Source: Albimonas donghaensis (lineage in GTDB: Bacteria > Pseudomonadota > Alphaproteobacteria > Rhodobacterales > Rhodobacteraceae). Taken from it: a stretch of 64,000 nt of DNA. The position numbers were made by a program, and so were the translations under genes. Within the stretch, counting starts at the first letter, position 1. Each line of letters starts with the position of its first letter. The stretch covers positions 372,001-436,000 of the forward strand of contig NZ_FNMZ01000002.1 of the NCBI RefSeq assembly GCF_900106695.1, read 5' to 3'. Shown here one piece after another: positions 42,225-50,300 of this stretch. The notes below the pieces were generated by a model that worked only from the letters and a program-made list of their open reading frames with translations, was not told the DNA's origin and made no database searches.

Positions 42225-43370
42225 ATGGATGCGAGCGAGACACCGACCGGGACGGCGGCCGAGACCCCGACGCGGGTCGAGAGCTGGACCGAGTGGGATC
42301 CCCTGCGCCATGTCATCGTCGGCCGCGCCGATGACGGCCATATCCCGCCCCCAGAACCCGCGCTGGACGCCAAGGTCCCCGAGGACTCGGACATGCGCGG
42401 CCAGTGGGGGCGCCGCCCGCAGGAGACCATCGACCGCGCCAACGCGCTGCTCGACGGGTTCGCCGACCTGCTGCGCAAGCGGGGCGTGCGGGTGGATCGT
42501 CCGGTCCCGGTGGATTTCTCGCAGGCCGTGACCACGCCGGATTTTCACACGCCCTCGCAATTCGGCTGCATGCCGCCGCGCGACGTGCTGCTGACCGTGG
42601 GGCGCGAGATCCTCGAAGCCACCATGTCCTACCGCTGCCGCTGGTTCGAATACCTGTGCTACCGGCCCCTGATGCAGCGATACTGGGAGGAAGACCCCGG
42701 TTTCCGGCACGAGGCCGCGCCGAAGCCCCGCCTGACCGACGCGGATTACCACCCCGACTACCTCTCCGACACGATCGGGGAGGCGAAGCGGCTGGAATGG
42801 GCCGCCGCCCGGCACTTCGTGACGACGGAGGAGGAACCGCTTTTCGACGCCGCCGACGTGCTGCGCTTCGGGCGCGACCTGGTCGTGCAGCACGGCTTCA
42901 CCACGAATCGCAAGGGCATCGAGTGGCTGCGCCGGCATTTCCCCGACCACCGGGTGCATGCGGTGAACTTCCCCGGCGATCCCTACCCGATTCATATCGA
43001 CGCGACATTCTCGCCGATGCGGCCGGGGCTGATCCTCAACAATCCCCAGCGCCGCCTGCCCGATGAGCAGCGCAAGCTGTTCGAGCGCAACGGCTGGGAG
43101 ATCGTGGACGCCGCCCCGCCGGCGCATCAGACGCCGCCGCCGCTGTGCTATTCCTCGGTCTGGCTGTCGATGAACGTGCTGGTGCTGGACCCGAAAACCG
43201 TCTGCGTCGAGGAATCGGAGGTCTACCAGGCCGACCAGCTCGACCGGCTGGGGTTCGAGGTGGTGCCGGTGGCCCTGCGCGACGCCTACGCTTTCGGGGG
43301 CGGGCTGCATTGCTGCACGGCGGATGTGCGGCGCGAGGGCGAGTTGCAGGACTATTTCCCGGCGGGCTGA
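42225..43370 (+). CDS. Glycine amidinotransferase-like enzyme
   Basis: 381 residues with a GGGGGG-rich site before the ATG. Closely similar in motif order to glycine amidinotransferase: FDAADVLRFGRDL (Asp211), YPIHIDATFSPM (His257) and GGGLHCCTADVRREGELQDYF (split as GGGLHCC, Cys363, and TADVRREGELQDYF). These form the Asp-His-Cys triad that transfers the amidino group from arginine to an amine acceptor. Animals use it for creatine; bacterial members also occur in antibiotic and toxin pathways. Here no biosynthetic cluster surrounds it, so the acceptor is unknown. The gene follows pip on the same strand after 47 bases. Confidence 0.92.
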   Translation: MDASETPTGTAAETPTRVESWTEWDPLRHVIVGRADDGHIPPPEPALDAKVPEDSDMRGQWGRRPQETIDRANALLDGFADLLRKRGVRVDRPVPVDFSQAVTTPDFHTPSQFGCMPPRDVLLTVGREILEATMSYRCRWFEYLCYRPLMQRYWEEDPGFRHEAAPKPRLTDADYHPDYLSDTIGEAKRLEWAAARHFVTTEEEPLFDAADVLRFGRDLVVQHGFTTNRKGIEWLRRHFPDHRVHAVNFPGDPYPIHIDATFSPMRPGLILNNPQRRLPDEQRKLFERNGWEIVDAAPPAHQTPPPLCYSSVWLSMNVLVLDPKTVCVEESEVYQADQLDRLGFEVVPVALRDAYAFGGGLHCCTADVRREGELQDYFPAG

Positions 43371-43487
43371 GTCCCGGCCCGGGCGGCCCGGACGGGAGCC
43401 GCCGCGACGACCGTCCCGCCGCTGGCCCGCGCCCGCCCGCGGCGGCGAGGCGCAGGGCGCGCCGGTGGCGAAGCCCCCTGGCGGCCC

Positions 43488-43553
43488 GGTCGGTCCGGAG
43501 ACGCAGTCGGGCCGGAGACGCGGTCAGTCCGGAGACGCGGTCGGGCCGGATCG
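43488..43553. repeat. 17-base tandem repeat, about three and a half copies
   Basis: CCGGAGACGCRGTCRGK begins at 43495, 43512 and 43529, with a partial copy at 43546. It lies in the convergent space between the amidinotransferase and yqeY. Noncoding. Confidence 0.75.
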
Positions 43554-43594
43554 GAAAAGGCGCGCCCGGCATCCGCCCGGCGCGGCGGAAGGGA

Positions 43595-44047
43595 TCAGTT
43601 CAGGGCGTTGCGCACTTCGGCGCCGGCCTTGCACACGTCCATGCGGCCGGAATACCGGCTCTTGAGCGCGCCCATCACCGTGCCGAGATCGCGCAGCGAC
43701 TTGGCCTTGGTCTCGGCGATGGCGTTGGCGACGGCCTTGTGAAGCTCATCGTCCGACAGCGGACGCGGCATGAATTCGCGGATCACCTCCGCTTCGCGCC
43801 GCTCTTCCTCGGCCAGTTCCAGCCGCCCCGATTCCTCGTAGCGGCGGACCGAGTCCTCACGCTGGCGAAGCATCTTGGCGAGGATCTCGATGACCTCGGC
43901 GTCATCCAGCGCGCCGCCCTGGTCCCCGCGCGCCCGAACCGCTTCGCGGTCCTGGATGGCGGCGCAGATCAGGCGCAGAGTGCACTGGCGCGTGGCGTCG
44001 TCGGAGGCCGCGGCCTCCTTCAGCGCCAGGGCGATGCGGTCACGCAT
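43595..44047 (-). CDS. yqeY: GatB/YqeY domain protein
   Basis: 150 residues from the ATG at 44047 (an in-frame ATG at 44059 adds four residues). The family shares the tail domain of aspartyl/glutamyl-tRNA amidotransferase subunit B. Typical features: MRDRIALALKEAAASDDATRQ, the central KMLRQREDSVRRYEESGR, and the end SLRDLGTVMGALKSRY. Usual length is about 150. Role in tRNA-dependent amidation is inferred for the family but not proved. Divergent from carA. Confidence 0.93.
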   Translation of the reverse strand: MRDRIALALKEAAASDDATRQCTLRLICAAIQDREAVRARGDQGGALDDAEVIEILAKMLRQREDSVRRYEESGRLELAEEERREAEVIREFMPRPLSDDELHKAVANAIAETKAKSLRDLGTVMGALKSRYSGRMDVCKAGAEVRNALN

Positions 44048-44082
44048 GGCTGGTCCCATTCCCCAAGCTTGAAAGTCCGATG

Positions 44083-44111
44083 AGGATACACTGAACGGGT
44101 CGAGTCGCCAA
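44083..44111 (-). promoter_or_regulatory. Candidate promoter of yqeY
   Basis: Minus strand TTGGCG, 17 bases, TATCCT, about 35 bases before the start. Confidence 0.5.
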
Positions 44112-44181
44112 TGCGGCGAAATTCGGCCAAGATCCTGATTTCATTACGCTCCCCCAAATGCTCGCCAAACTGTCGCGCGGG

Positions 44182-44210
44182 TTGACCCGCCCGCGCTGCG
44201 CCCTTAGCTT
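44182..44210 (+). promoter_or_regulatory. Candidate promoter of carA
   Basis: TTGACC, 17 bases, TAGCTT, 31 bases before the ATG; GAGGA serves as ribosome site. Confidence 0.55.
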
Positions 44211-44240
44211 CCCGCGGCCCCGAAATCCGAGGATACGCTG

Positions 44241-45422
44241 ATGAACTCCGCTCCGACCGCCGCCCGCCGCGATGCGGCGGACCTGCCCGTGCCGCCCGGC
44301 GCGACCGCCTGCATCGCCTTCGCCGATGGAACCGTGTTCTTCGGGCGCGGCTTCGGCGCCGAAGGGGTGTCGGTCGGCGAGCTGTGCTTCAACACGGCGA
44401 TGACCGGCTACCAGGAGATCATGACCGACCCGTCCTATGCCGGTCAGGTCATCACCTTCACCTTCCCCCATGTCGGCAATGTAGGCGCCAATCCCGAAGA
44501 TGAGGAGACCCTGGACCCGGTGGCGCTGGGCATGGTGACCCGCTGGGATCCGACCGAGCCGTCGTCCTGGCGCGCCGCCGAGGGGCTGTCGCCCTGGCTG
44601 GCGCGGCGCGGGCGCATCGGGATCGGGGGCGTGGACACCCGCCGCCTGACCCGCGCGGTCCGCCTCAAGGGCGCGCCGCATGTGGCCATCGCCCATGCCG
44701 CCGACGGCGCGCTGGACCCCGCCGCGCTGGTGGAGAAGGCCCGCGCCTTCAACGGCCTGACCGGCGCCGACCTGGCGAAGGACGTGAGCTGCGCGCAGTC
44801 CTACCGCTGGGAGGAGATGCGCTGGGCCTGGCCCGGAGGGTTCGAGAAGCGCGCGACCCCCGGCCGCCGGGTGGTGGCGGTGGATTACGGCGCCAAGCGC
44901 AACATCCTGCGCTGCCTCGCCTCGGCCGGCTGCGACGTGACCGTGCTGCCCGCCACCGCCACGGCCGAGGACGTGCTGGCCCATGATCCCGAGGGCGTGT
45001 TCCTGTCCAACGGCCCCGGCGATCCGGCCGCGACCGGCGCCTACGCCGTGCCGATGATCCAGGGCGTTCTGAAGGCCGGGCTGCCGATGTTCGGCATCTG
45101 CCTCGGCCACCAGATGCTGGCGCTGGCGCTGGGGGGCAAGACCGTGAAGATGTCCCACGGCCATCACGGCGCCAACCACCCGGTGAAGGAGCTGGCGACC
45201 GGCAAGGTCGAGATCACCTCGATGAATCACGGCTTCGCGGTGGATGGGCAGTCCCTGCCCGACGGGGTGATCGAGAGCCATGTCTCGCTCTTCGACGGCT
45301 CCAATTGCGGGATCCGGGTGGAGGGCAAGCCGGTGTTCTCGGTCCAGCATCACCCGGAGGCGAGCCCCGGGCCGATGGACAGCCACTACCTGTTCGACCG
45401 CTTCGTCGAGTCGATGGGCTGA
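44241..45422 (+). CDS. carA: Carbamoyl-phosphate synthase small subunit
   Basis: 393 residues. Glutaminase subunit that supplies ammonia for carbamoyl phosphate in arginine and pyrimidine synthesis. The N-terminal CPSase domain has GYQEIMTDPSYAGQ near residue 54; the C-terminal class I glutamine amidotransferase has the nucleophile in MFGICLGHQ (Cys near residue 283) and the His-x-Glu in QHHPEASPGP near residue 370. Terminator follows at 45499. carB is not within the window downstream, so the two subunits are not adjacent here. Confidence 0.97.
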   Translation: MNSAPTAARRDAADLPVPPGATACIAFADGTVFFGRGFGAEGVSVGELCFNTAMTGYQEIMTDPSYAGQVITFTFPHVGNVGANPEDEETLDPVALGMVTRWDPTEPSSWRAAEGLSPWLARRGRIGIGGVDTRRLTRAVRLKGAPHVAIAHAADGALDPAALVEKARAFNGLTGADLAKDVSCAQSYRWEEMRWAWPGGFEKRATPGRRVVAVDYGAKRNILRCLASAGCDVTVLPATATAEDVLAHDPEGVFLSNGPGDPAATGAYAVPMIQGVLKAGLPMFGICLGHQMLALALGGKTVKMSHGHHGANHPVKELATGKVEITSMNHGFAVDGQSLPDGVIESHVSLFDGSNCGIRVEGKPVFSVQHHPEASPGPMDSHYLFDRFVESMG

Positions 45423-45498
45423 CGCGAAGGGCCGGGGGAACGCTCCGGCCCCGATCGGCGGAGCCGGGGGGCGCCCCCGGCTTCGGCGCCCCATTGGC

Positions 45499-45532
45499 GG
45501 CGGCGCGGGCCCCGGGCCTGCGCCGCCGTTTT
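45499..45532 (+). terminator. Rho-independent terminator of carA
   Basis: A 13-bp GC stem (one G-U pair) with a 3-base loop, 45499-45527, then GTTTTC. It ends the carA transcript before the convergent SDR gene. Confidence 0.75.
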
Positions 45533-45613
45533 CGCATGGGAGACCGCTTCCGCCCCGTCGCGCCCTGGCCCGTCGCGCCCCGTCGCGGCCCCGCCCCGTC
45601 GCGCGGCTCGGGC

Positions 45614-46420
45614 TCAGAGCGCGGGCAGGTCCAGCGGATCGAGGATGTTGCGCCCGCCGTCCACGTCGAGGATCTGGCCGGTGATGAAGCTCGACGCCGG
45701 GGAGCAGAGGTAGAGCGCCGCCTCCGCCGCCTCCGCCGCGTCGCCGATCCGGCCCAGCGGCGTGACCCGGATCAGGTCGTCGCGCAGGTCCGGCGTCTCC
45801 TTGAACGCGTCGCGCAGGGCCGCGGTCATCACCGAGCCGAGCCCCACCGCGTTCACCCGGATCCCCTGCGGCGCCAGCGCCACGGCCATGGCGCGGGTCA
45901 GCTGATCCATCGCCGCGCAGGTCACCGAGTAGCGCAGCATCGAGGGCACCGAGCGCCGCCCCACGATGGAGGACAGGTTGACGATGGCGCCCGCAGGCCC
46001 CTCGCCGCCCGCCTCCTCGCGCTGGGCGATCATGCGCCGGGCGGCGGCCTGGGACAGCTGGAAGGCGGTGCGCACGTTGACGTCGAAGATCTCGGTCAGC
46101 GCCGCCGGCTCCATCGACATGATGTCGCCCGAGGAGATCTGGCGCAGGCCGTTGGCCAGCACGTCCACCCTGTCATAGGCGTCGAGGCTGGCGGCGATCA
46201 GGTTGGAGACGCCGAGCGGGGTGGCGAGGTCGCAGGCGAAGGACGTGACCTCGGCCCCGTCCTCGGCCAGCCGGTCGGCGACGAGGCGCAGGGCGGCCTC
46301 GTCCTTGTCCGAGATCAGAAGCCGCGCCCCGGCCTGGGCGAAGCGCAGGGCGATGGCCCGGCCGACGCCGCGCCCGGCGCCTGTGACGATCGCGGCCTTG
46401 CCTTCGAGCGGCTGCGCCAT
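45614..46420 (-). CDS. SDR-fold protein lacking the catalytic lysine
   Basis: 268 residues from the ATG at 46420. Cofactor motif TGAGRGVGRA (residues 14-23) is intact, as is the catalytic Tyr164. The Lys of the YxxxK motif is replaced: YSVTCAAM has Cys168 instead. The NNAG motif is also changed (LANGLRQ, residues 88-94). Ser150/151 in NLSS is present. Without Lys the usual proton relay cannot work in the normal way, so it may be a structural or binding protein or use a different mechanism. Convergent with carA. I recall similar sequences in Rhodobacteraceae, so the change may be a family trait. Confidence 0.88.
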   Translation of the reverse strand: MAQPLEGKAAIVTGAGRGVGRAIALRFAQAGARLLISDKDEAALRLVADRLAEDGAEVTSFACDLATPLGVSNLIAASLDAYDRVDVLANGLRQISSGDIMSMEPAALTEIFDVNVRTAFQLSQAAARRMIAQREEAGGEGPAGAIVNLSSIVGRRSVPSMLRYSVTCAAMDQLTRAMAVALAPQGIRVNAVGLGSVMTAALRDAFKETPDLRDDLIRVTPLGRIGDAAEAAEAALYLCSPASSFITGQILDVDGGRNILDPLDLPAL

Positions 46421-46830
46421 GGTGGTCGCCCCCTTGCTGCGGAACGGATGGGTTTCGGGGGGACGATAGTCGCGCGCCGTCGCCGCGGGAAGGGCGCGGA
46501 TGCGCCCGGCGGCAAGCGGAGGGAGCCGCGCCCCGTCCCGGACGCCAGGCCGCGCCCGGGCGCCGGCGCGGCGTTGCGGCGGGACCGCGGGCGGCGACGT
46601 CTCCGACCCGGCGCCGGGGGCGTTTCGGGGCGCGGCGCTTCCCGGCATCTCCCGCGCCCCCCGTTCCCATGTCGGCGCCGGCCGCGCGCCTGCGCGGGGC
46701 CCGGGACGCGGGGGGCTCGACGCCCCCCGCGTCCCGCCCTCCCCCGGCCCGACGCGATACGCGCCGCCCCCTTGCCCGAGGCGCCCCGTCCGGGTGTATT
46801 GAGGCGCAACCAATCCGGGGGAGGATCGCC
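46421..46830. other. 410-base intergenic region before the acyl-CoA synthetase gene
   Basis: No protein recognised. The only element seen is the candidate promoter at 46772. The rest is Pro/Arg-coding-like GC-rich DNA in every frame. Confidence 0.55.
46772..46800 (+). promoter_or_regulatory. Candidate promoter of the acyl-CoA synthetase operon
   Basis: TTGCCC, 17 bases, TGTATT, 30 bases before the ATG at 46831. Confidence 0.45.
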
Positions 46831-48465
46831 ATGACGTCGCCATTCCTGCAGGGGCTCGACCGCACCAGGGCCAATCACCGGCCGCTGACCCCGCTGGGCC
46901 TGCTGCACCGCGCCGCGGACACCTTCCCCGACCGCACCGCGATCATCCATGGCGACCTGCGCATCCCCTACGCCGCGTTCCGCGCCCGCGCCTGCCGGCT
47001 GGCCTCCGCGCTCGACTCCGCCGGCATCGGGCGCAACGACGTGGTCTCCGCGCTGCTGCTCAACACCCCCGCCATGCTGGAGGCGCATTACGGCCCCGCC
47101 CAGCTCGGCGCCGTGCTCAACGCCGTGAACACCCGCCTCGACGCCGCCGGCATCGCCTTCATCCTCGACCATGCCGAGGCGAAGATCCTGCTGGTCGACG
47201 CCGAGCTGGCGCCTCTGGCGCGGGAGGCGCTGGCGCTGGCGCAGGTCGCGCCCCGCGTCATCGCCTATCGCGACCCCACCGTGCCCGAGACCCACGCCGC
47301 CGCCGAAGGCTTCGAGGACTACGAAGCCTTCCTCGCCGCCGGCGACCCCGACTTCCGCGGCCCCGGCCCGGAGGACGAGTGGGACGCCATCGCGCTCAAC
47401 TACACCTCCGGCACCACCGGCAACCCCAAGGGCGTGGTCTACCACCACCGCGGGGCCACCCTGCTGGCCACCGGCAACATCTTGCACGCCTCCATGCAGG
47501 ACGCGCCGGTCTACCTGTGGACGCTGCCGATGTTCCACTGCAACGGCTGGTGCTTCCCCTGGACGATCTCGGCCAAGGCCGGCGCCCATGTCTGCCTGCG
47601 CGCCGTCCGCGCCGCCCCGATCTTCGAGGCCATCGCCGAGCATGGCGTCACCCACATGTGCGGCGCGCCCATCGTCATGTCGACGCTGCTCGCCGCGCCG
47701 GAAGCCGACAAGCGCCCCCTGCCCCATGCGGTCGAATTCCTCACCGCCGCCGCCCCGCCGCCCGAATCCGTGCTCGCCGCCATGGCCGAGGCCGGCTTCC
47801 GCGTCACCCATGTCTACGGGTTGACCGAGGTCTACGGCCCCGCCGTGATCAACGAGTGGAAGCCGGAATGGGACGCGCTCCCCCCCGCCGAGCAGGCGCG
47901 CCTGAAATCCCGCCAGGGCGTGCGCTACGCGGCGCTGGAGGCGCTGGACGTGCTCGACCCCGAGACCATGGCCCCGGTGCCGGCCGACGGCGAGACCATC
48001 GGCGAGATCGTCTTCGCCGGGAACGTGGTGATGAAGGGCTACTTCAAGAACCCGACCGCCACCGACGAAGCGCTGAAGGGCGGCTGGTTCTGGTCCGGCG
48101 ACCTCGCGGTCAGGCATCCCGACGGCTATGTGCAGATCAAGGACCGCTCCAAGGACATCATCATTTCGGGGGGGGAGAACATCTCGTCGATCGAAGTGGA
48201 GGAGAGCCTGTTCCGTCATCCCGCCGTGGCGCTCTGCGCCGTGGTGGCGGCGCCGGACGAGAAATGGGGCGAGACCCCGGTGGCCTTCGTGGAGCTGAAA
48301 TCGGGGGCCGAGGTCTCGGAGGCCGATCTGATCGCCCATTGCCGGGCCGAGCTGGCGCATTTCAAGGCGCCGCGGCGGATCAGCTTCGGGGAGCTGCCCA
48401 AGACCTCCACCGGCAAGATCCAGAAATTCGCGCTGCGCGCCCAGGCGAAGGCCCTGGCCGGATGA
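46831..48465 (+). CDS. Medium/long-chain fatty acyl-CoA synthetase
   Basis: 544 residues with GGGGGAGG before the ATG. ANL superfamily: A3 loop NYTSGTTGNPKGVVYHHRG (residues ~190-208), A5 HVYGLTEVYGP, A7 WFWSGDLAVRHPDGY and A8 DIIISGGENISSIEVE, and the catalytic Lys in STGKIQKFALR near the C-terminus. The motif sequence fits the acyl-CoA synthetases that activate fatty or aryl acids before beta-oxidation. Its stop overlaps the next small gene (ATGA). Substrate chain length cannot be fixed. Confidence 0.95.
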   Translation: MTSPFLQGLDRTRANHRPLTPLGLLHRAADTFPDRTAIIHGDLRIPYAAFRARACRLASALDSAGIGRNDVVSALLLNTPAMLEAHYGPAQLGAVLNAVNTRLDAAGIAFILDHAEAKILLVDAELAPLAREALALAQVAPRVIAYRDPTVPETHAAAEGFEDYEAFLAAGDPDFRGPGPEDEWDAIALNYTSGTTGNPKGVVYHHRGATLLATGNILHASMQDAPVYLWTLPMFHCNGWCFPWTISAKAGAHVCLRAVRAAPIFEAIAEHGVTHMCGAPIVMSTLLAAPEADKRPLPHAVEFLTAAAPPPESVLAAMAEAGFRVTHVYGLTEVYGPAVINEWKPEWDALPPAEQARLKSRQGVRYAALEALDVLDPETMAPVPADGETIGEIVFAGNVVMKGYFKNPTATDEALKGGWFWSGDLAVRHPDGYVQIKDRSKDIIISGGENISSIEVEESLFRHPAVALCAVVAAPDEKWGETPVAFVELKSGAEVSEADLIAHCRAELAHFKAPRRISFGELPKTSTGKIQKFALRAQAKALAG

Positions 48466-48773
48466 CCCCGGCCGCCGCCCGGCCGCCGGTTCCGCTGGCC
48501 GATGCGCAGGCGTCGGCGGCCGGACCGGGCGGGGCGGCGACCGAGCGCCGGGGCCGCCTCGCATGGGTGATCGAGCACGGTCCCGGCTGGCGGCCGGCCA
48601 AGCGTCTGCCCCGGATCGAGGCCGCCCTGCGCCATCCGCGCTTCGCATGGCGCCGCCTCGACCGGCTGACGCGGGGGCCCGGCGCGCCGGCGCCGCCGGT
48701 GCTACCGGGGCCGGGCGGCGACCGCAGCCGCTTCCGGCGGGGTCGCGACCTCGCCCGGCAGGCGGGCCGGTGA
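48462..48773 (+). CDS. Small basic protein between acyl-CoA synthetase and potassium channel genes
   Basis: 103 residues, Arg/Pro-rich, no signal or membrane segment. The middle (LAWVIEHGPGWRPAKRLPRI, residues ~33-52) looks folded; the rest is low complexity. Start overlaps the upstream stop by 4 bp (ATGA) and its stop overlaps the downstream start (GTGA), so all three genes are translationally coupled. That arrangement, rather than any known family, is the main support for it being real. Confidence 0.6.
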   Translation: MTPAAARPPVPLADAQASAAGPGGAATERRGRLAWVIEHGPGWRPAKRLPRIEAALRHPRFAWRRLDRLTRGPGAPAPPVLPGPGGDRSRFRRGRDLARQAGR

Positions 48774-49675
48774 GCTCCTCCGATGACGGCGAGGCGTCGC
48801 GGCCGGGGGCGCCGGGCGGTTCCGCGCGCGCCAGCCCCGCCGCTCGGCGACGCGACGCGCGCCTCGCCGCCGAGACCGAGATCAGCCCGCTGCGCCGCCT
48901 GCGACGGCGGCTCTACGCCCAGCTGGACCCGGACGGCTGGACCGGCGACGCGATGTCCCCGCTCAACCTGCTCGCGGTGCTCGCGGTGCTGGTCTCCACC
49001 CTCGCCGCGGCGCTGCTGACCGAGCCGTCCCTGGCCGAGTGGGGCGACGGGCTCTACTGGGTGATGGTCGGCTCGGCCGTGCTGTTCACCCTGGAATTCG
49101 CCGCACGGCTCTGGGTGAAATGGGAAAGCCCGCGGATGCGCGCCCACCCGCTCGGCCCGCTCGGCTGGCTGACCCGCTGGTACACGCTGATCGACCTGAT
49201 GGCGCTGGTCGGCATCTGGGTGGAAGTCGGCATCGGGGCCGGTTTCGGCCTGACCGTGATGCTGCGGCTGATGCGGGTGCTGCATGTGTTCAATTCCGGC
49301 GCCGACACCGCCGTCGCCCGCGCCGGGCGCGAGATCGCCCGCGCGGTGGCCGAGCGGCGGCTGGAGCTGGGGATCTCGGTCTGCGTGGCGGGGCTGACCC
49401 TCGTGGCGGCTTCGGTCGCCATGTACATGGCCGAGGGCGACGTGCAGCCGGAGGTTTTCGGCTCCATCCCCCGGGCCATGTGGTGGTCGGTGGTGACCCT
49501 GACCACGGTGGGCTACGGCGACGCCACGCCGATCACGCCGCTGGGGCGGGTGATCGCGGGGCTGACGGCGCTGGGCTCGGTGGCGCTGGTGGCGCTGCCG
49601 GCGGGCATCATGGCCGCCGCCTTCTCCGACGCGCTGCAACGCGCCCGGCGCAGGCCGCCGGGGCATGACGACTGA
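48770..49675 (+). CDS. Voltage-gated-type potassium channel
   Basis: 301 residues from the GTG overlapping the preceding stop. Six hydrophobic segments; S4-like helix with spaced Arg (VMLRLMRVLHVF, near residue 168), pore helix and selectivity filter TLTTVGYGDATP (near residue 246), and S6 ending in LVALPAGIMAAAF. This is the KvAP/VIC-type topology, so a tetrameric inner-membrane potassium channel. The N-terminal ~50 residues are basic and disordered. Co-transcription with a fatty acyl-CoA synthetase is unexplained. Confidence 0.92.
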   Translation: MSSSDDGEASRPGAPGGSARASPAARRRDARLAAETEISPLRRLRRRLYAQLDPDGWTGDAMSPLNLLAVLAVLVSTLAAALLTEPSLAEWGDGLYWVMVGSAVLFTLEFAARLWVKWESPRMRAHPLGPLGWLTRWYTLIDLMALVGIWVEVGIGAGFGLTVMLRLMRVLHVFNSGADTAVARAGREIARAVAERRLELGISVCVAGLTLVAASVAMYMAEGDVQPEVFGSIPRAMWWSVVTLTTVGYGDATPITPLGRVIAGLTALGSVALVALPAGIMAAAFSDALQRARRRPPGHDD

Positions 49676-49693
49676 TCCGGCGAAGGGGCGCGG

Positions 49694-50143
49694 TCAGTCC
49701 GCCGGCGCCGGCGTCGGGCGCGGGTCCGGCTCGGCCTCCGCCTCCGCCGCCATCAGCCGGGGCAGGTTGATCTCCACCCAGTCTGCCAGCGCGCGCACAT
49801 GCTCCGCGGCCTCCCGCCCCAGCGGGGTCAGGGCGTAGTCGACGCGGGGCGGGACCTCGTTGTGGTCGCGCCGCTCGACCAGTCCGTCGGCCTCGAACTG
49901 GCGCAGGGTCTGGGCCAGCATCCGCTCGGATATGCCGCCGATGGCGCGGCGCAGCTCCGCGAAGCGCCGCCGCCCCGACAGCAGCGCCACCAGCACCAGC
50001 ACCCCCCAGCGCGACGTCATGTGGGCGAGAAACGCGCGGGAGGGGCAGTCGACCGAAAACACCCGCCCCATGCGGATCTGCTCGGCGAGCGGCGGTTGCG
50101 GGCCGTCGAAGACCTCGGGCGGGGCGGGGGGACGCGGGGGCAT
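49694..50143 (-). CDS. HxlR-family transcriptional regulator
   Basis: 149 residues. Winged-helix MarR-like fold of the HxlR/YodB type: DCPSRAFLAHMTSRWG (conserved Cys near residue 33), ERMLAQTLRQFEADGLVER recognition region (near 78-96) and VDYALTPLGRE wing. In redox-sensing members the N-terminal Cys responds to quinones or diamide. It is divergent from a QorB-like quinone reductase gene, with a palindromic site between, the arrangement seen for ytfH/ytfG (qorB) in E. coli. It probably controls that gene. Confidence 0.93.
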   Translation of the reverse strand: MPPRPPAPPEVFDGPQPPLAEQIRMGRVFSVDCPSRAFLAHMTSRWGVLVLVALLSGRRRFAELRRAIGGISERMLAQTLRQFEADGLVERRDHNEVPPRVDYALTPLGREAAEHVRALADWVEINLPRLMAAEAEAEPDPRPTPAPAD

Positions 50144-50230
50144 GGCGGAACCTCTCGGGGGCGGGCGGAGGGGCGGATCGCGCGGCGGGCGGAAGACCGG
50201 CGGCGCGGCGGCCGCTTACCTTTTCGTGCG

Positions 50231-50249
50231 TACTTATCTTTCGTAAGTA
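50231..50249. promoter_or_regulatory. Palindromic operator between HxlR and QorB-like genes
   Basis: TACTTA, 7-base spacer, TAAGTA. It agrees with the TACT...AGTA-type operators of HxlR/YodB regulators and stands out in GC-rich DNA. It lies 88 bases before the HxlR start and 52 before the QorB-like start. Confidence 0.75.
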
Positions 50250-50300
50250 TACCGCCTAGGTCGGTCCGGCAACGCCTCTCACCGATCCCAGGAGCTTCCC

